Positions 22,144-33,935 of a stretch of DNA of 64,000 bases are shown one piece after another. This DNA comes from Acheta domesticus (Eukaryota; Arthropoda; Insecta; Orthoptera; Gryllidae), in NCBI GenBank assembly GCA_031308135.1, contig JAHLJT010008446.1:161715504-161779503 (forward strand), in the 5' to 3' direction. A program made the translations under genes and the position numbers. Position 1 is the stretch's first letter; each line of letters begins with the position of its first letter. The notes beneath the pieces were generated by a model. That model was not told the DNA's origin. It made no database searches and was given only the letters and a program-made list of their open reading frames with translations.

Positions 22144-23638
22144 TGTAGTGATACCGAATAAATTCAAGTTTATTCTGCCGCAAAATAACTCCACGCAGGC
22201 GGCGACGCGAGAGCCATGCGAGGCGCCACGGAGGCGGCCCGAGGGCCAGGCGAGGGCGCCACGGTGTCGGCACCCTCCGCGACCCTCCGCTCCCTAATTC
22301 GTCATGTACACGTGTGCCCCAACTCTGGGTGGCCGCTCTGCACACGACCCCTTCAGTATTTTTCCACGACGCCTGGAACTCTTCCGTCAGCCTCCCTAGA
22401 GATTCCTAGCCCCTCAACCCCCCCTGTCGTTAATAACTGCCCCTTTTCCACGCAAAATTAAAGCGAGAGGGAGCGATAACCAGCCCCTCTCTCACTCTTT
22501 TCTCGGCCTCGAAAACATCCTCTGATTGGGCAGAAAATATCTAATGCGCAGTACCCTTTCGCCAATAGCAGCCAGAATTAGGGTTTGTTCTAGAATATTC
22601 CAGAGTCACAGGGATAATTTTGGTGGGGGGAACGAGGTTTCCTAAAACTTGGAGCGACGAGGCACAAAGGGGGAAGCTTGGGAGCCGTGTTGAGAATCGG
22701 ACGCAAGTGGCGGCCGCAGGGGGGAACCTGTTATATTCTGTTGTGGCGTTCGGTTCGATGGACTTAGAAAAATTATTAAGTTTCTTGTAGAGTTTGGGTA
22801 CAAGACTTCTGTGACGAACGCAGGCCGCAGAACAGTATTATGAACATTTGACAGCAATTCGTATTATATTACGTCCGATTTATGTGCGAACTCGAGACTC
22901 TCTTTTCCTTTGTGAATTTGTGCGATAATTCACGGGCTCATTAGTATCAAAGTATTGTGAGATCGACCGGGAATGAACCGACCGTGTCAGTGAATGAACT
23001 GTGCTGACCCATTCACCGCAGCGAGCAGACGGCGCTTTTGTGTTCCGGCCCGCCTTGGCCGCTATCCTCGCAAGTACCTGATTTGACCTACATTTTCCGA
23101 GCGGCGCTCCTCGCGCGCCACGACCCTCGCAGCCAGCTGAGTTGTCCCGAGGTCGTTCAACTTCAGTGGGTGGCGCAGGCCGCCTAACAGAGGTATTTTC
23201 TGTTTGAGTGTCCTATGTCGTACCCGCGATCGAGAGGTTGTGAACAGTACATCAGACAATCAGTGTTGACTTCCTCTCGACCGGGCGACGAAGAGGAGTT
23301 CCCGGCCGCGCATGGCCGTCAAGCGGGAATTCGCACGCGAGGAAGAATTTCATCTGATTGTAATCACTTTGTAATTTTATGTTCTCTTATGTGCATGACA
23401 TTTCATTTTTTGTTTTATTTCGATTTTGGGGGCATGCTCGCCAGAGTTATCATCACTAGACCATTAGCGTTTTCTTTTTTCAATGAATAAATTCAACTTG
23501 TTCTAAATTCACATGTTTGACTTCTCATTCAACCTAGGCCACCGGTTTCCTCCATCTTCGCCGTTTCAGGTAATCTGTCGACTGAGCGGGCCTGCTACCC
23601 GTATGAGGCGCCCAACCGAAGACGCGAGGGTAGTTGCA
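22144..23638. mobile_element. solo LTR of a retrotransposon (1495 bp)
   Basis: Starts TGTAGTGATACCG and ends GGGTAGTTGCA, the TG...CA termini of LTRs, flanked by a 4-bp duplication ATAT (22140-22143 and 23639-23642). Removing it and one ATAT restores continuity with copy A. There is no gag or pol, so it is a solo LTR, the usual product of recombination between two LTRs. It is GC-rich (22190-22480, 23030-23340), with an AATAAA-like signal near 23486. A 4-bp duplication is usual for some Gypsy lineages, but family cannot be told from the LTR. Confidence 0.8.
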
Positions 23639-23642
23639 ATAT

Positions 23643-26464
23643 CTAGTATCTCAGATAATTTTGGGGCCAGCCAAGAACACCGATGGCCGACAGCAAAACA
23701 GAGTAAACAGCTCTGTACCCCCATGGATGAACAGAATTATGAAACGGATAGCCGACACCCGGCGCGAAATATCACTCTTAGCTGAGGCATGTTCTAAATC
23801 AACGCACACCTCTAAAGTTCAACGAAAAATATTCAATGTTGAACAAAAATACCAAATTGGAAATGACACCAGCAGGCTAATGGTAGTTGAGAAGCTAAAA
23901 GAGAAAATTCAAGCATGGGCTCAAAGAATTAGACGTTACAAACGTAGAATAGATTTCCGTGTACAGAACCGGTTGTTTGAAACAGACGCGAAGAGATTCT
24001 ATCGCAATCTGACTCAAAAACCGAATGGCAAAGCTGTCACTCCTTCAAAAGAAGACGTCGAAGCGTTTTGGGCAGGAATCTGGGAGGAGACCAGATCCTA
24101 CAACAAAGACGCATCTTGGCTTCAATCTGAAGTTGATGCTGCCGATGAACTTGTAGAAACAGTGGATGATGTTCACCAATTTTTGGAAGAGGACCTCTTC
24201 CAAGCAATTAAGAACATGGGAAACTGGAAGTCCCCCGGGATTGATAAGATCCAGATTTATTGGATTAAGAAATTAACAGCAATACATTCTCATCTAGCAA
24301 AGGCTGTTAATAAAAATTTTGAAAACCCAAAGGAAATCCCGGAATGGCTCACACGCGGCATCACGTATTTGCTACCCAAAGCGGGAGACAGCTCTTTGGC
24401 GAAGAACTACAGGCCAATTACTTGTCTGCCAGTACTGTACAATGTTATAACTTCAGTCATAGCTGACAAAATGTACAGACATCTAGATAAGAATCATCTA
24501 ATGTCAGCTGAACAAAAAGGATGTCGTAAAGGCTCTTATGGCTGTAAGGAAATCTTGCTCCTGAATAAGTCATCTTGAGTGATGTAAAGAAACGCAAACG
24601 TAATGTGAGCATGGCTTGGATTGACTACCAGAAGGCCTTTGACAGTGTACCACACGATTGGATTTTGAAGACCCTGGAGATTATCGATTTCATCCTAAAT
24701 TTTGCAAGGCTAGCATGAAGTCGTGGAGTACCAGGTTACTAATACTCAGCGGAAAGGAAGCAGTAGAAACCAGAAGTATTCAGATTAACAGGGGTATTTT
24801 TCAAGGAGATTCAATATACCCTCTGCTGTTTTGCATTAGTTTGATCCCACTATCGAGACAGTCGTCGCAAGCTCACTTTGGTTTTAAGCTCCATGGTGAT
24901 GAAAGGCCAGTATCACATTTGTTTTACATGGATGATCTGAAAGTGTTTGCTAAGAATGAAGCGATTCTCTCCCAAATGCTGTCTGTCGTGAATGACTTTA
25001 GCAATGACATCTGAATGAAGTTTGGTCTTGACAAGTGTGCAAAAATCAATTTAAAAAGAGGGAAACTCACAACGTCTTAGAACATTGAAATTGATACGCA
25101 CACTGTGATTCAAGATCTTGAGTCAGGTAAAACTTAGAAATATCTGGGCATTGAAGAATGTGAAACCATCTCGAATGACAGAATGAAAGAGAGATTTCGT
25201 AGGGAGTATTATAGGAGAGTGAGACTGGAGCAATTTCCTGCAGTCCGCTCTCAATTCCAGGAATAAAATTTCTGCAATAGGTTGTTTGGCGGTACCTGTA
25301 GCCGAATACAGTTTTGGACTAGTGGACTGGACTGAGCAGGAAATTCGCACCATGGATCGAAAAACCAGAAAACTGCTTACAATGCATCATGTTACCCACC
25401 CCCGAGCTGATATACATAGACTTTATGTGTCACGTAAGGAAGGAGGAAGAGGCCTCAGACAAATTGAGGCCTCCTGGCACAACGCAATAGTCGGGATGGG
25501 AAAGTATGTAGTCAGCCATCAAGATGATCCTCTAATGAGGCAGGTCATGAAATCTGACCGAAGAATGGGAAACAGAGGCATTGTTAGTGTAGCTAGAAGC
25601 ATTGCGAAGAAAACTAGGCAAGACACGTTGAACAACACAGACACTGAACTTCTGATGCTGCTAAACATGAAGTGTGAGACACAAAAATGTTAAAAAAAAT
25701 CGTGGAGAGACAAACCACTCCACGGACAATACCTAAAAAGAATGGACAAGGTGCAGATCAATAAAGATCAATCATTTATGTGGATTAAAAGGGGAAGAAT
25801 GAAGCCAGAATCGGAAGCACTTGTAATAGCTGCCCAAGATCAGGCGTTGAGAAGACGACATTATGATAAAGCGGTTCTCAAAATTTCCCAAGATGATAAA
25901 TGCCGCATTTGCCAGGAGCAAGTAGAAACCATTGATCATATTGTCTCAGCTTGTCCAATCCTAGCAAAGACCGAATACCTGAAAAGACATGACAGGGTGT
26001 GTAGCTACCTCCACTGGCAGATCTGTACCGCCTTCGAAGTTCCAAACACATGCCCCAAGTGGTACGAACACTCATTAAAACCGGTGACGTCTGTTGGATT
26101 GTGTACGATATTGTACGACCAACAAATTCAAACTGATCGCACGATAGCGGCAAACAAACCGGATATAGTTATCCGGGAGTTGGCGAAAAAATCGTGTTTA
26201 CTTTTCGATGTTGCTCTACCTTGCGATCAAAACGTCGTAACAGAGGAGGCAGAGAAACGTCTTAAATACAAGAGTTTGGAAATCGAGATCAGCCGAATGT
26301 GGGGCGTAAAAGCACAGGTCGTCCCGATAGTTATCGGAGCTCTGGGATTTTTTCCGCAAAATTTGAGTAAGAACTTGTCTAAACTCCCCGGTAATTCAAA
26401 AGACTGGGAAGTGCAAGAAATTGCTTTATTTGGAACAGCCCACATTTTGCGTGAAGTATTGTAG
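23643..26464 (+). pseudogene. Dong/R4-like polyprotein, RT and endonuclease part (copy B)
   Basis: Open 23634-24578 and in pieces to the TAG at 26464. RT landmarks: NWKSPGIDKIQIYWIK (24224), RPITCLPVLYN (24411), AWIDYQKAFDSVPHDW (24613), NRGIFQGDS (24787), and the catalytic YMDD (24925-24936). The C-terminal part is open 25286-25693 and 25742-26464 and has the CCHC knuckle (25901-25954) and the PD...D endonuclease signature: PD at 26159-26164 and D at 26207-26209 within LLFDVALPCD. In the family this endonuclease cuts target DNA and the RT primes from the nick. Frameshifts near 24570, 24680 and 25230 and stops near 25014, 25079 and 25136 make it inactive. Confidence 0.87.
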
Positions 26465-26566
26465 AGGCAGTGATAGTCACCGGATCTGCTCCTTAGGTAG
26501 CTGGTTGCAACCTGGAGTAGATTTTATATTCATCCGTTTCATAACATCTTTAGTCGTGATGTAATG

Positions 26567-26602
26567 GAATAATAATAACAATAACAACAACAATAAGAAT
26601 AA
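26567..26602. repeat. degenerate AAT/AAC microsatellite, 3' flank of Dong copy B
   Basis: AATAATAACAATAACAACAACAATAAG: decayed TAA-type repeat directly after the conserved 3' UTR. Confidence 0.8.
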
Positions 26603-27560
26603 GGTGATATAACTAGCAAATTATATACTAAATATAGTAGTAATAATGGTAAAATATTAAAAATAATGGTAAAATAATGATAATAATATAAAAACTGACT
26701 GATTCATAAAACATTAAATTACATTAAGAGATAAATGAAAAAAGAACAAAAACACACACTCACTGCATTAGGATCCTACTGTACTTCACTTCACTAAGAC
26801 CTGAAAACATTCCCTTCTTTATTTCTCTGCTATACACTGCACTACACCTCACTTCACAATAGAATACTTATGCATCGCTATATGACCCACTATTCTCCCT
26901 CATTTACTTAATAATACCCTAAATTAATTTCCTAAACTGTTGAACGCTATGTGGGGAAAAATATATTGAGCTGCGAAGTGACGGAAGCATGAACGAAGTG
27001 ACGGGGTGCCTGGCTTGCTGCCCCCGAGACTTGGGCCTCCTCGGCCGCCGCCGCGCCGGCTCGTCGCTTGTGCCGGCTTGGGCGAGCACTTGTGGGGGGA
27101 CATCCAAAGTTGGCGGATGTCTCGGCGTCGCGAAAGGGGGAGTGTGGTGAGGTGTTTTCCAAAATTTGACTTTCCGACGCTCCTATTTATCCGGTCGCCA
27201 TCGCGCTATAGGCCCAAAATTTTTAAATTGTTCCCGGAAGCACGAGAAAAAAAATTAAAATCGTGTTTCTGCTAGTTTTTTGGAAGAAGGGCTTCGTAGC
27301 GTAAATTCTGTTATACAAAGGAGTCAAATGCCGTTTACAGATCTAAATCGGACCATTTGTTCAGACGTTATCGGTAAAGTAAATTTCACCTATTTTGGTG
27401 CTGTGGTGGCGACAAATTGAACTAGTGTCGGTACATTTAGCCTTAAGGCAGTCTTTACACATGTACATGCTGCCATGTGTTTTAGAATCACAGAATTAGG
27501 TATTAGACGAATGACAATACAAATGATTTGTGAAGCTGGAATTTTATTATTAATTCAATA
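26603..27560. other. no gene recognised
   Basis: AT-rich, then a short GC-rich patch (26990-27140) with no recognisable protein. The piggyBac end must lie near 27450-27560, but I could not identify a convincing TTAA-flanked inverted end. Confidence 0.5.
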
Positions 27561-28547
27561 ATACAAAAAATATTTATAGAAATTTTTCATACAGTGTGGG
27601 CACACAGGGATCTCACATGAAATACACATGTTGCCATGACTTCGGAGAGGATTCTTGAGATCCCGCTTTTGAGGAAAGTGGTCAATTCCGTCTCTTCTTA
27701 TTTCCACACTCCAACCTAATCGAGCCCTTTTTTCTGTACCGGCTTAGGGGAATTAGGTCTTCGGCGCTTCTTTGTCAATTTCAGATCAATGTGGAAGCTG
27801 TGGATGCTTTGAATTCCAGTAAAGAAATATTTTGTTTAGCACCTATCTCTTTTGAACAAAATCCATGAGTTTATTTGAAATATGAAACAAGAGGATAGGC
27901 GGTACACAAATTGTCGAGAAAAAGTTTGTGTTTTTGATCTCCATTCCTTTGCACAGCCTGACAACCATATCACCCTCTGAGCCGAAACTTCGTGTGTCAC
28001 TGGAGTGCTGTTGTACAATGTTTTTGCTTCCTTGATACAATTCAAACTTTGATACATACCCGTCTGAGCCTGCAAGAACCCAAGGCTTCAACTCCCACTT
28101 TTTTGGTTTTGAATTTATATACTGTTTTGCTTTGCTTCTTTCTGTGAAAGGTATAATCGTTTCACCTATTGCTTGAAATTCAGATTTGGCTCTGCACTGG
28201 AAAGTTTTTAGTAAAATATCCAAAATTGATCTGACTTCAATGAAAATATCTTTATTATTCTCAGGGATTGTCTCATTATTCCAAAATGCAAATATCTTTT
28301 AATTTTCTCAATTTTTTCAATAGCATGACATTTGCAATCCTGTCCATTCTCAGTCCAGGAATTGATGACTAATACAGACGATAATTTGGATATCTTATAT
28401 ATTATGGCTTAATCAAATTTACAGCCAGAAATAAATTGATGTAATTTACTGATACACTAAAATTCCGGTCTTCATTCTGAATAGGATATCTTGTTGCCTC
28501 TCTTACAATCAAGTCAACCGCATAATCAGGGAAGAAAAGATTGTAAC

Positions 28548-29320
28548 AACTAGACATCGGATGTTTAGGGAAATGCCTATTTTTTCTAGCGAACTTGGGC
28601 TGATAATATTTGTACACGAATCATGACAAATGACATATGACGAAGTTTTATAATGCTTATTTTTTCTTATTTTAGCATAATTGCGTCTTTTTTTGCATAA
28701 ATGCCTTTTCTTTAGAATTATTGAACTTTGTCTTTTATGTATTATTTTTATATTCAATGTTAAGATATCAGGAAATCGGCCATGGTACAATCTGACCATT
28801 CATTACGAAACCTTCAATTCACGTATTTGTTTTCTGAAATACGAGAGAATTCCTGAAAGTATACCAAAATATTTTTCTCCAATCCCTATTTCATAAATAC
28901 TAGCTATGTTCTGAGAAAATGGTCGATTGACAATACATCAAGGTCATCTATTGTATGGAAAAATGTAAATTCCCAGAAGGTTTCAGTGTTGCTAATGTTG
29001 GACTTCAAAAATATATGCCAGACACATCAGTAGATGTTCAGAAACCCTTCTCCGTACTCAAACTTATTTTGTCTTCCAGTCGTTGCAGATTTGAAATTGC
29101 GATCCTTGAAAAGTTACTGGTAATATATTGCAATGGGAACTATTAAGAATAAAATGTACAAGAGTTGTAAATACGTACAGAGTTTTACAAATAATTTTTA
29201 ATTTTATTGTGAATGTAATTTATGACAGTGCCTTTTTTTCTCCTTATTCTTGACATTTTCAGTGCCTTTCTAGGCGCCTAAAAGACGCGTTTTTAGTGCC
29301 TAAACATCCGATGTCTAGTT
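28548..29320 (+). mobile_element. TIR element with hAT-like coding remnant
   Basis: Ends AACTAGACATCGGATGTTTAG (28548) and its exact reverse complement finishing at 29320. It interrupts the piggyBac coding sequence between TPYGYN and LFFPDY. A fragment resembling a hAT C-terminus lies inside (28955-29146). The target duplication is unclear; CTAG is present at both ends but is part of the symmetric terminus. Probably a deletion derivative of an autonomous element. Confidence 0.7.
28955..29146 (+). pseudogene. hAT-like transposase C-terminal fragment
   Basis: The 63 codons include YMPDTSVDVQKPFSVLKLIL and end LEKLLVIYCNGNY, which follows the pattern of the C-terminal dimerisation region of hAT-type transposases (TSVDVERSFS...L...NL...L.IY.N). 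Glu-Arg of the usual VERSFS is Gln-Lys here. The rest of the transposase is absent. Its position inside a TIR element supports transposon origin. Confidence 0.6.
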
Positions 29321-29697
29321 ATATCCATAAGGAGTTTCATTGCCTACGCTAATAAGCTGACCAGATCCACTTACAAATATAAGTGGATTAACACTAAACT
29401 CATTGTCTTTTTCCGCAAACCAAATTACACTTCGAGATTGCGTGGGTTGTGGAGATTGTTTCAGTGGTAACGGAGGAGACGATATTGATAGTGATGATAT
29501 ATTACCTGCTGGGGACGATGACTTTTCTGGAGATGGAATATCAGCTGCTGAAATAGATGAAATGGGAAGGGCAGAGCATTCATTGTCAAAAATGTGTTGT
29601 ACTTTAAAATCCACATCACTCTCATCGGTTATTATAAATTCCAAGTGAGATAAATTTGCTTCATCCAAGTCATTTATAATTGTCAATAATTCCATCG

Positions 29698-30470
29698 TCA
29701 CTCAGCCACCGTTGTAAACACATGTTTGAAAACAAAATGGTAAAACTTGCACAGTGCACAAAATATTCCACGTGTGTTCTCTCTCATGCCGGCACAGCTA
29801 CCTCAAATACACTTTAGCGCAAATGAGTACATCTCACTTCCCACTTTTCTTCTAAACGAGCTTAAATCTAACAAACAAAACACTTGAAAGTTTAAGAAAA
29901 TACTATTAAAAATCACATAAAAATAAGTATAAGGATTAAATTCGAAAATCAATATGAAATTGTAACAGCAAACTTCCTCCTTGTCATCAATTGCACAGAC
30001 TGCATCTGACGCGTATATATATTCTTTGGCTTCGATCTGACAACAATGTATTCAGTTACTTTACATCCACATCTTAATGTACAGAAATCTGAGTCGGCAA
30101 TATTTGTAGACCATTAATAAATATATTTATAACCTCAAAAACTTAATGTCCACGTGTGTGTGGATATCCTTGAAGATGTTAAACCCCTGGAACAGCTGGA
30201 AAGAGTCTCAAGAAATCTCAAATCTCAAAACAGAAATTGTTGTGAATCTTTTTCAATCTTTTCAACTTCTGTGCTTTATTTAAAAAAACATTTTCCAGCC
30301 TTTAAATCACCTTGATTTTAAATATAGATTAAAAATGATTGCAAAGATTCTGTACATATATTTTAGTGTTTATTATACATTTGTATACATTGTTAAAAAG
30401 TGGTATCCTTTTCATATTGCAAACAATCAAAACATTTAATTTTTAGGTTATATATTTATTATTATCTTCC
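29698..30470. other. AT-rich spacer, no gene recognised
   Basis: No open frame with resemblance. The N-terminal flank of the piggyBac relic is included, but no TTAA terminus is evident. Confidence 0.5.
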
Positions 30471-30521
30471 ATAAACCGCGACGTTTCGCGACCCAAGTGG
30501 TCGTATCTTCAGGTATACTGT
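30471..30521 (-). other. hammerhead-like motif
   Basis: On the minus strand CTGAAGA is followed by a hairpin (CGACC, ACTT, GGGTCG), then GAAACGTC. CUGANGA, stem, GAAA is the order of the conserved hammerhead ribozyme core. Penelope-like elements are known to carry hammerhead motifs. Stem II lacks its closing pair next to CTGAAGA, and I cannot draw a convincing stem III, so activity is doubtful. A related motif occurs at 37512. Confidence 0.35.
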
Positions 30522-30534
30522 AATACATATTTTT

Positions 30535-32599
30535 ACTTTCTCGCCTTACGAATACTTCGTAAGAAGAGAAAGTTATGTAATCGTGCGCCGGAAAACGGAG
30601 AATTTTCGCCAGAAAAACTCTTATAGCAGGGGCCTCGTAAAGAAAAAGTGGATAAAACCTGTTGTTAAATTTAGAAAAAAATCCTCTGTCTCGTGGTGTA
30701 GTCAAAATCCATGATTTGTTGCTTCTTGATACTGCAAAATCGATTGACGACAAAACATCCCTCTGTCCGTGTGTGGTCAACGCTAGCGCCTAAAACGTTC
30801 GGCAGATTTTCTTCAAAATTGATATTCCTCGATCGTTTTTACTCGTCTCAAGGCCTCTGGAATTTGAAACCGATGTTTTAGTCTTTGAGGGTAATTTACA
30901 TCAAGCCCATTTTGATATTTTCAATGTTAAAAGAAATAGCTCAAAATTTTTTGATTATATTTTGTTGTTGACTAGTGCGAAGAACGTTTAAGGGAATGAC
31001 GTAGGTATCATTTTCGTTGATAGTCCCATTTTCTCGAAAATTGCAAAAAACTGTTTAAAAACTGCAAAATTGGAGATAGAGATTTTTGCCTCAGACAAAG
31101 TCGGTTGTACAAAATTAGCACTTCAAATAAGGTCATGTACCATTTACGCAAAAGCCGTTCACCGCTGCCTTTCTTGGTCATGTTTGAAAGACATGTTTTT
31201 CGCATGTTGACAATTACCGGCTTCCTAATAATAAAACTGATACAATTACGTTTTGACTAATATATAAGTAGTTATTCCGCATGTCGGTCCCGTGGCGTGA
31301 CTGGGTAATGCATCTTCGGGTTGACATCTTCAGAAAGGAAGATGCCGAGTTCGATCCCAGACGGGGGTTTTAATTTGATGAATGTGATGTTGCAGGAAAA
31401 AACATTGAAGAGTGTAGATACTTTATTGAAAATCATTTGAAGTACTTCTACTCACGAATAAAATCAATGCCGATAAATAGACTGGTCTTGTCTGTGTTTT
31501 CCCTAACTGCATCTTATAAACAATTTTTCAACTCTGTTATTCGATTTCTGAAGCGTATGTCATGTCATATCAACCGTTGTCTAGTATATATCTGTATGAA
31601 ACAATTAAAGTAAATTTTTGATGAAATATTGAATAAAATAAAAAAAATCGCCTTACTAATAGTTCGTAAGAAGAGAACGTTTTGTAATCGTGTGCCGGAT
31701 ATCGGGGAATTTTCGCCAGAAAAAACTCTTATAGCATGGTTCTGGTAACGAAAAAGTGGATAAAATCTGTTGTGAAAAGTTTTAAAAAAACACTGGTGCT
31801 ATAGAATGTCAGAGACTTTTTGGGAGATCTTAGTTCCTTAATCTCCTAATTGATTTTGTTTTTCTGTTATGATTGATGTTCCCAGATATCTTCCCTGAGC
31901 GCGTAAAGGAGATTTTTTACATACTCTGGATATTTTAGTTTTCTAATGCGAGAAAACTTAAACCACCATAATCTATTACTATTTCTTAAGTGTATGTAAT
32001 GTCTATCCATTGCGGTCGCAGATGTTAATCAGTGAGGATTGGTACAGGTCTCCGGAGGGAAGCTTCGGCTGTTCGTGTCCTGGTCGCGGTATATTATTAG
32101 TGAGAATTCTCTGTTGTTATAGGAAATTATAGAGAATTCTGTATGCTTTGTTTAAAACCATGTGAAACCATTTGAATAACAATTATTGTTAATTACGATA
32201 ACTGTACTGGAAGTGTCTGTTCAAATTTTTGTTTTTCAAATTTTTAGCTTGTGGGAAATTTTTAGCAGTTTGTTCAAATTTTTAGCTTTTAACAATTTTT
32301 TACGTCTCTTCTTGGATTTGTAAAGCGTATGTACCATCGTGTCAATTGTTCCTTTATCATGCATTTACCATTTTATAGGTCGGTTCGATTCTTTAATGGC
32401 TCTTTTCGGCCCCTGCGGTGATAGTGTGGCGTAGTGGTATAAGTGCAGGTTCGTTAACTTTGAGTATCGAATTTCGTGTCTCGGTACGGAGAACGTTTGC
32501 TGGTAGAATACACTTCTGCTGGTTTGTGAAGTAGTGGAATAGCATTAAGGACCATGTAGAAGCAGAGCGAGAAAGTATGTGCGTTGGGAACACCACTAG
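30535..32599 (+). mobile_element. repeat X2, second copy
   Basis: Starts with the same palindrome as 9879 (ACTTTCTCGCCTTACGAA at 30535-30552; TTCGTAAGAAGAGAAAGT at 30556-30573) and ends CACCACTAG at 32599. It is homologous to 9879-11696 in order, with a tRNA-like insertion (31283-31372) and a further X-type head-and-tail segment (31645-32280) not matched in the first copy. Near the end GGCGTAGTGGTATAAGTGC (32429) and TATCGAATTTCG recall a tRNA-derived promoter. No protein is recognised. Confidence 0.6.
31283..31372 (+). mobile_element. tRNA-like SINE head or tRNA-derived insertion
   Basis: About 90 bp absent from the equivalent place in the first X2 copy (near 10825). It contains GTGGCGTGACTGGGTAATGC (A-box-like) and GAGTTCGATCCCAG (B-box-like) about 33 nt apart, the layout of a polymerase III type 2 promoter. 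A complete cloverleaf with acceptor stem could not be drawn, so I do not call a tRNA gene. Confidence 0.5.
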
Positions 32600-32716
32600 T
32601 TTTAATTATTACAAATGTTTCTTTCTTAAAACATAAAATTTCTAATAACATTGTAAAAATTACAAGAATTAAATAGAATTAATCAAAGAAAAAATAAGAA
32701 GTATTGAGACGTATTG

Positions 32717-33935
32717 TGTTTCGCGCCCCCACTTCATTGTAGGGGCTTCTTCCTTCCAAACGCCCATGCTTTTGTGAGACAGAGGGACGCGACGCAACCG
32801 CCTCTGGGCGCCATAAACCAATGTGCTCCTTTTAGTGGACAATGACGTGTCAGTCGCCGAGACCCAGCCACGTGCTCGACGCCACCCCAACTCCTTTGCG
32901 CGCGCCCACGCATCAGAGACAAAGAAATTTATCTCGTTCACGCACAAATCGATCCATCCCTAACGCTCCTGAAGCAGCGTAGCTGCACAGTAGTCCGCCC
33001 CAACTCCCGAGTCCGCCCCGCGAAACGAAGCCTCCGCACACGTGTAAGCTCTAAGATAATTGCCGTAAAGTTTCCTTGAGCACGCCCAGAACACGACGCA
33101 TCGCGCCCACGACCGCGGCCGAGTCGCAGAACAGAGAGCGTCAATCACCCAGTTCTTCGAAGCACATGTGAGAAACAAAGCACATATGAGAAAAAGGAAA
33201 ATGCGAAAAGTCGGTCATGTGACATCCCAGTAGCGAATCCAGAGAATAGGCGCCAACGCGAGTCCCGCGTTCGACTATTACCATAATCTAATTGGTGAAA
33301 GGGGGGAAAATGTTTTAGATCCGAGATTTTAAGCGGGAAAACGCGCCTTCGTCGTCTTCTACAAGAGCGACAGGTCATTTTCGACCGACGAGAGCACATT
33401 TACAATCACCGACGAACAAAACATCATTTAAAACTACCGATGGGTGGAGACTTCATCGATTTTAAGTGTGCGACGGATTCAACTTGGCCTGCAAGCTGAC
33501 ACCTCGGAATCGCACTCGGAGCTGAATCGTCGCGGACTTCCTGCTACGCTTCCTCACGCATAACAGTGACTGCACTACCGAAGCTTGCCGCCGCTTTGTA
33601 TTGGAGACTTGGTGACCGCCGCAACAATCAATTGACCCGAGCCTCAACGCCCTCGTCGGAGACACGCAGCCGTCACCTTTGTGGCTGTCACCTTCCGTCG
33701 CCTAGTCGACACCGCTCCACCGCAGGGCGACGGCCGAAGCAGCTTTCTTCCCTCCACCCGTGGACCTACTTTGCAGAGGCGTCCTTCGCCACGCACACTA
33801 TTTGGGAATAGGCCCCGAACTTCCTCTCATGAATGCGACTGGTTCACAGCTTCATCATCATCAACTTCGAGTATATCATTTGTTCGACGATCAGGAGAAT
33901 TGTGTTGAGACGGGTGCTAGAGGAGTGAGACATCA
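32717..33935. mobile_element. candidate solo LTR (1219 bp)
   Basis: Starts TGTTTCGCGCCC and ends GAGTGAGACATCA, flanked by ATTG on both sides (32713-32716; 33936-33939). It is GC-rich compared with its surroundings, as is the LTR at 22144. No empty site is available in this window, so the TG...CA ends and the 4-bp duplication could be coincidence. No protein is recognised in its open frames. Confidence 0.35.

Larger units (their letters stand above)
20904..26566 (+). mobile_element. Dong/R4-clade non-LTR retrotransposon, copy B
   Basis: A second, longer copy of the element at 2631-9450, closely similar at nucleotide level and keeping the 132 bp deleted in copy A. The 5' and 3' flanks are ATA/AAT-type microsatellites (20861-20903; degenerate 26567-26602), so two independent insertions used the same kind of target. 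A 1495-bp solo LTR splits the coding region (22144-23638). Frame damage includes a lost base near 21932, a lost base near 24570, a short deletion near 24680 and in-frame stops between 25014 and 25140. Confidence 0.87.
27590..29697 (-). pseudogene. piggyBac-family transposase, first copy
   Basis: Reads on the minus strand from ATG at 29697 (MELLTIINDLDEANLSHLEF) through an acidic N-terminus to TPYGYN near 29320, where a TIR element (28548-29320) interrupts. It resumes with LFFPDYAVDLIVREATRY (about 28535), the usual start of the piggyBac core, then NKDIFIEVRSILDILL (about 28235) and IIPFTERSKAKQYINSKPKKW (about 28155-28095), then GYVSKFELYQG (about 28050). A zinc-ribbon-like C-terminus (DGIDHFPQK, CISCEIPVCPHC) follows at about 27680-27600 after an apparent internal deletion near 27840. 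The residue before Glu in IGETIIPF is normally Asp, the first catalytic residue, and is Gly here. Piggybac transposases excise and insert at TTAA. This copy is dead. Confidence 0.8.

Noticed and set aside
26919..27275. Arginine/proline-rich frames in a GC patch
   Set aside because: Both strands are open and no conserved motif is seen.
31283..31372. A functional tRNA gene
   Set aside because: A- and B-box-like motifs are present, but no full acceptor and anticodon stems can be drawn, and it lies within a repeat.
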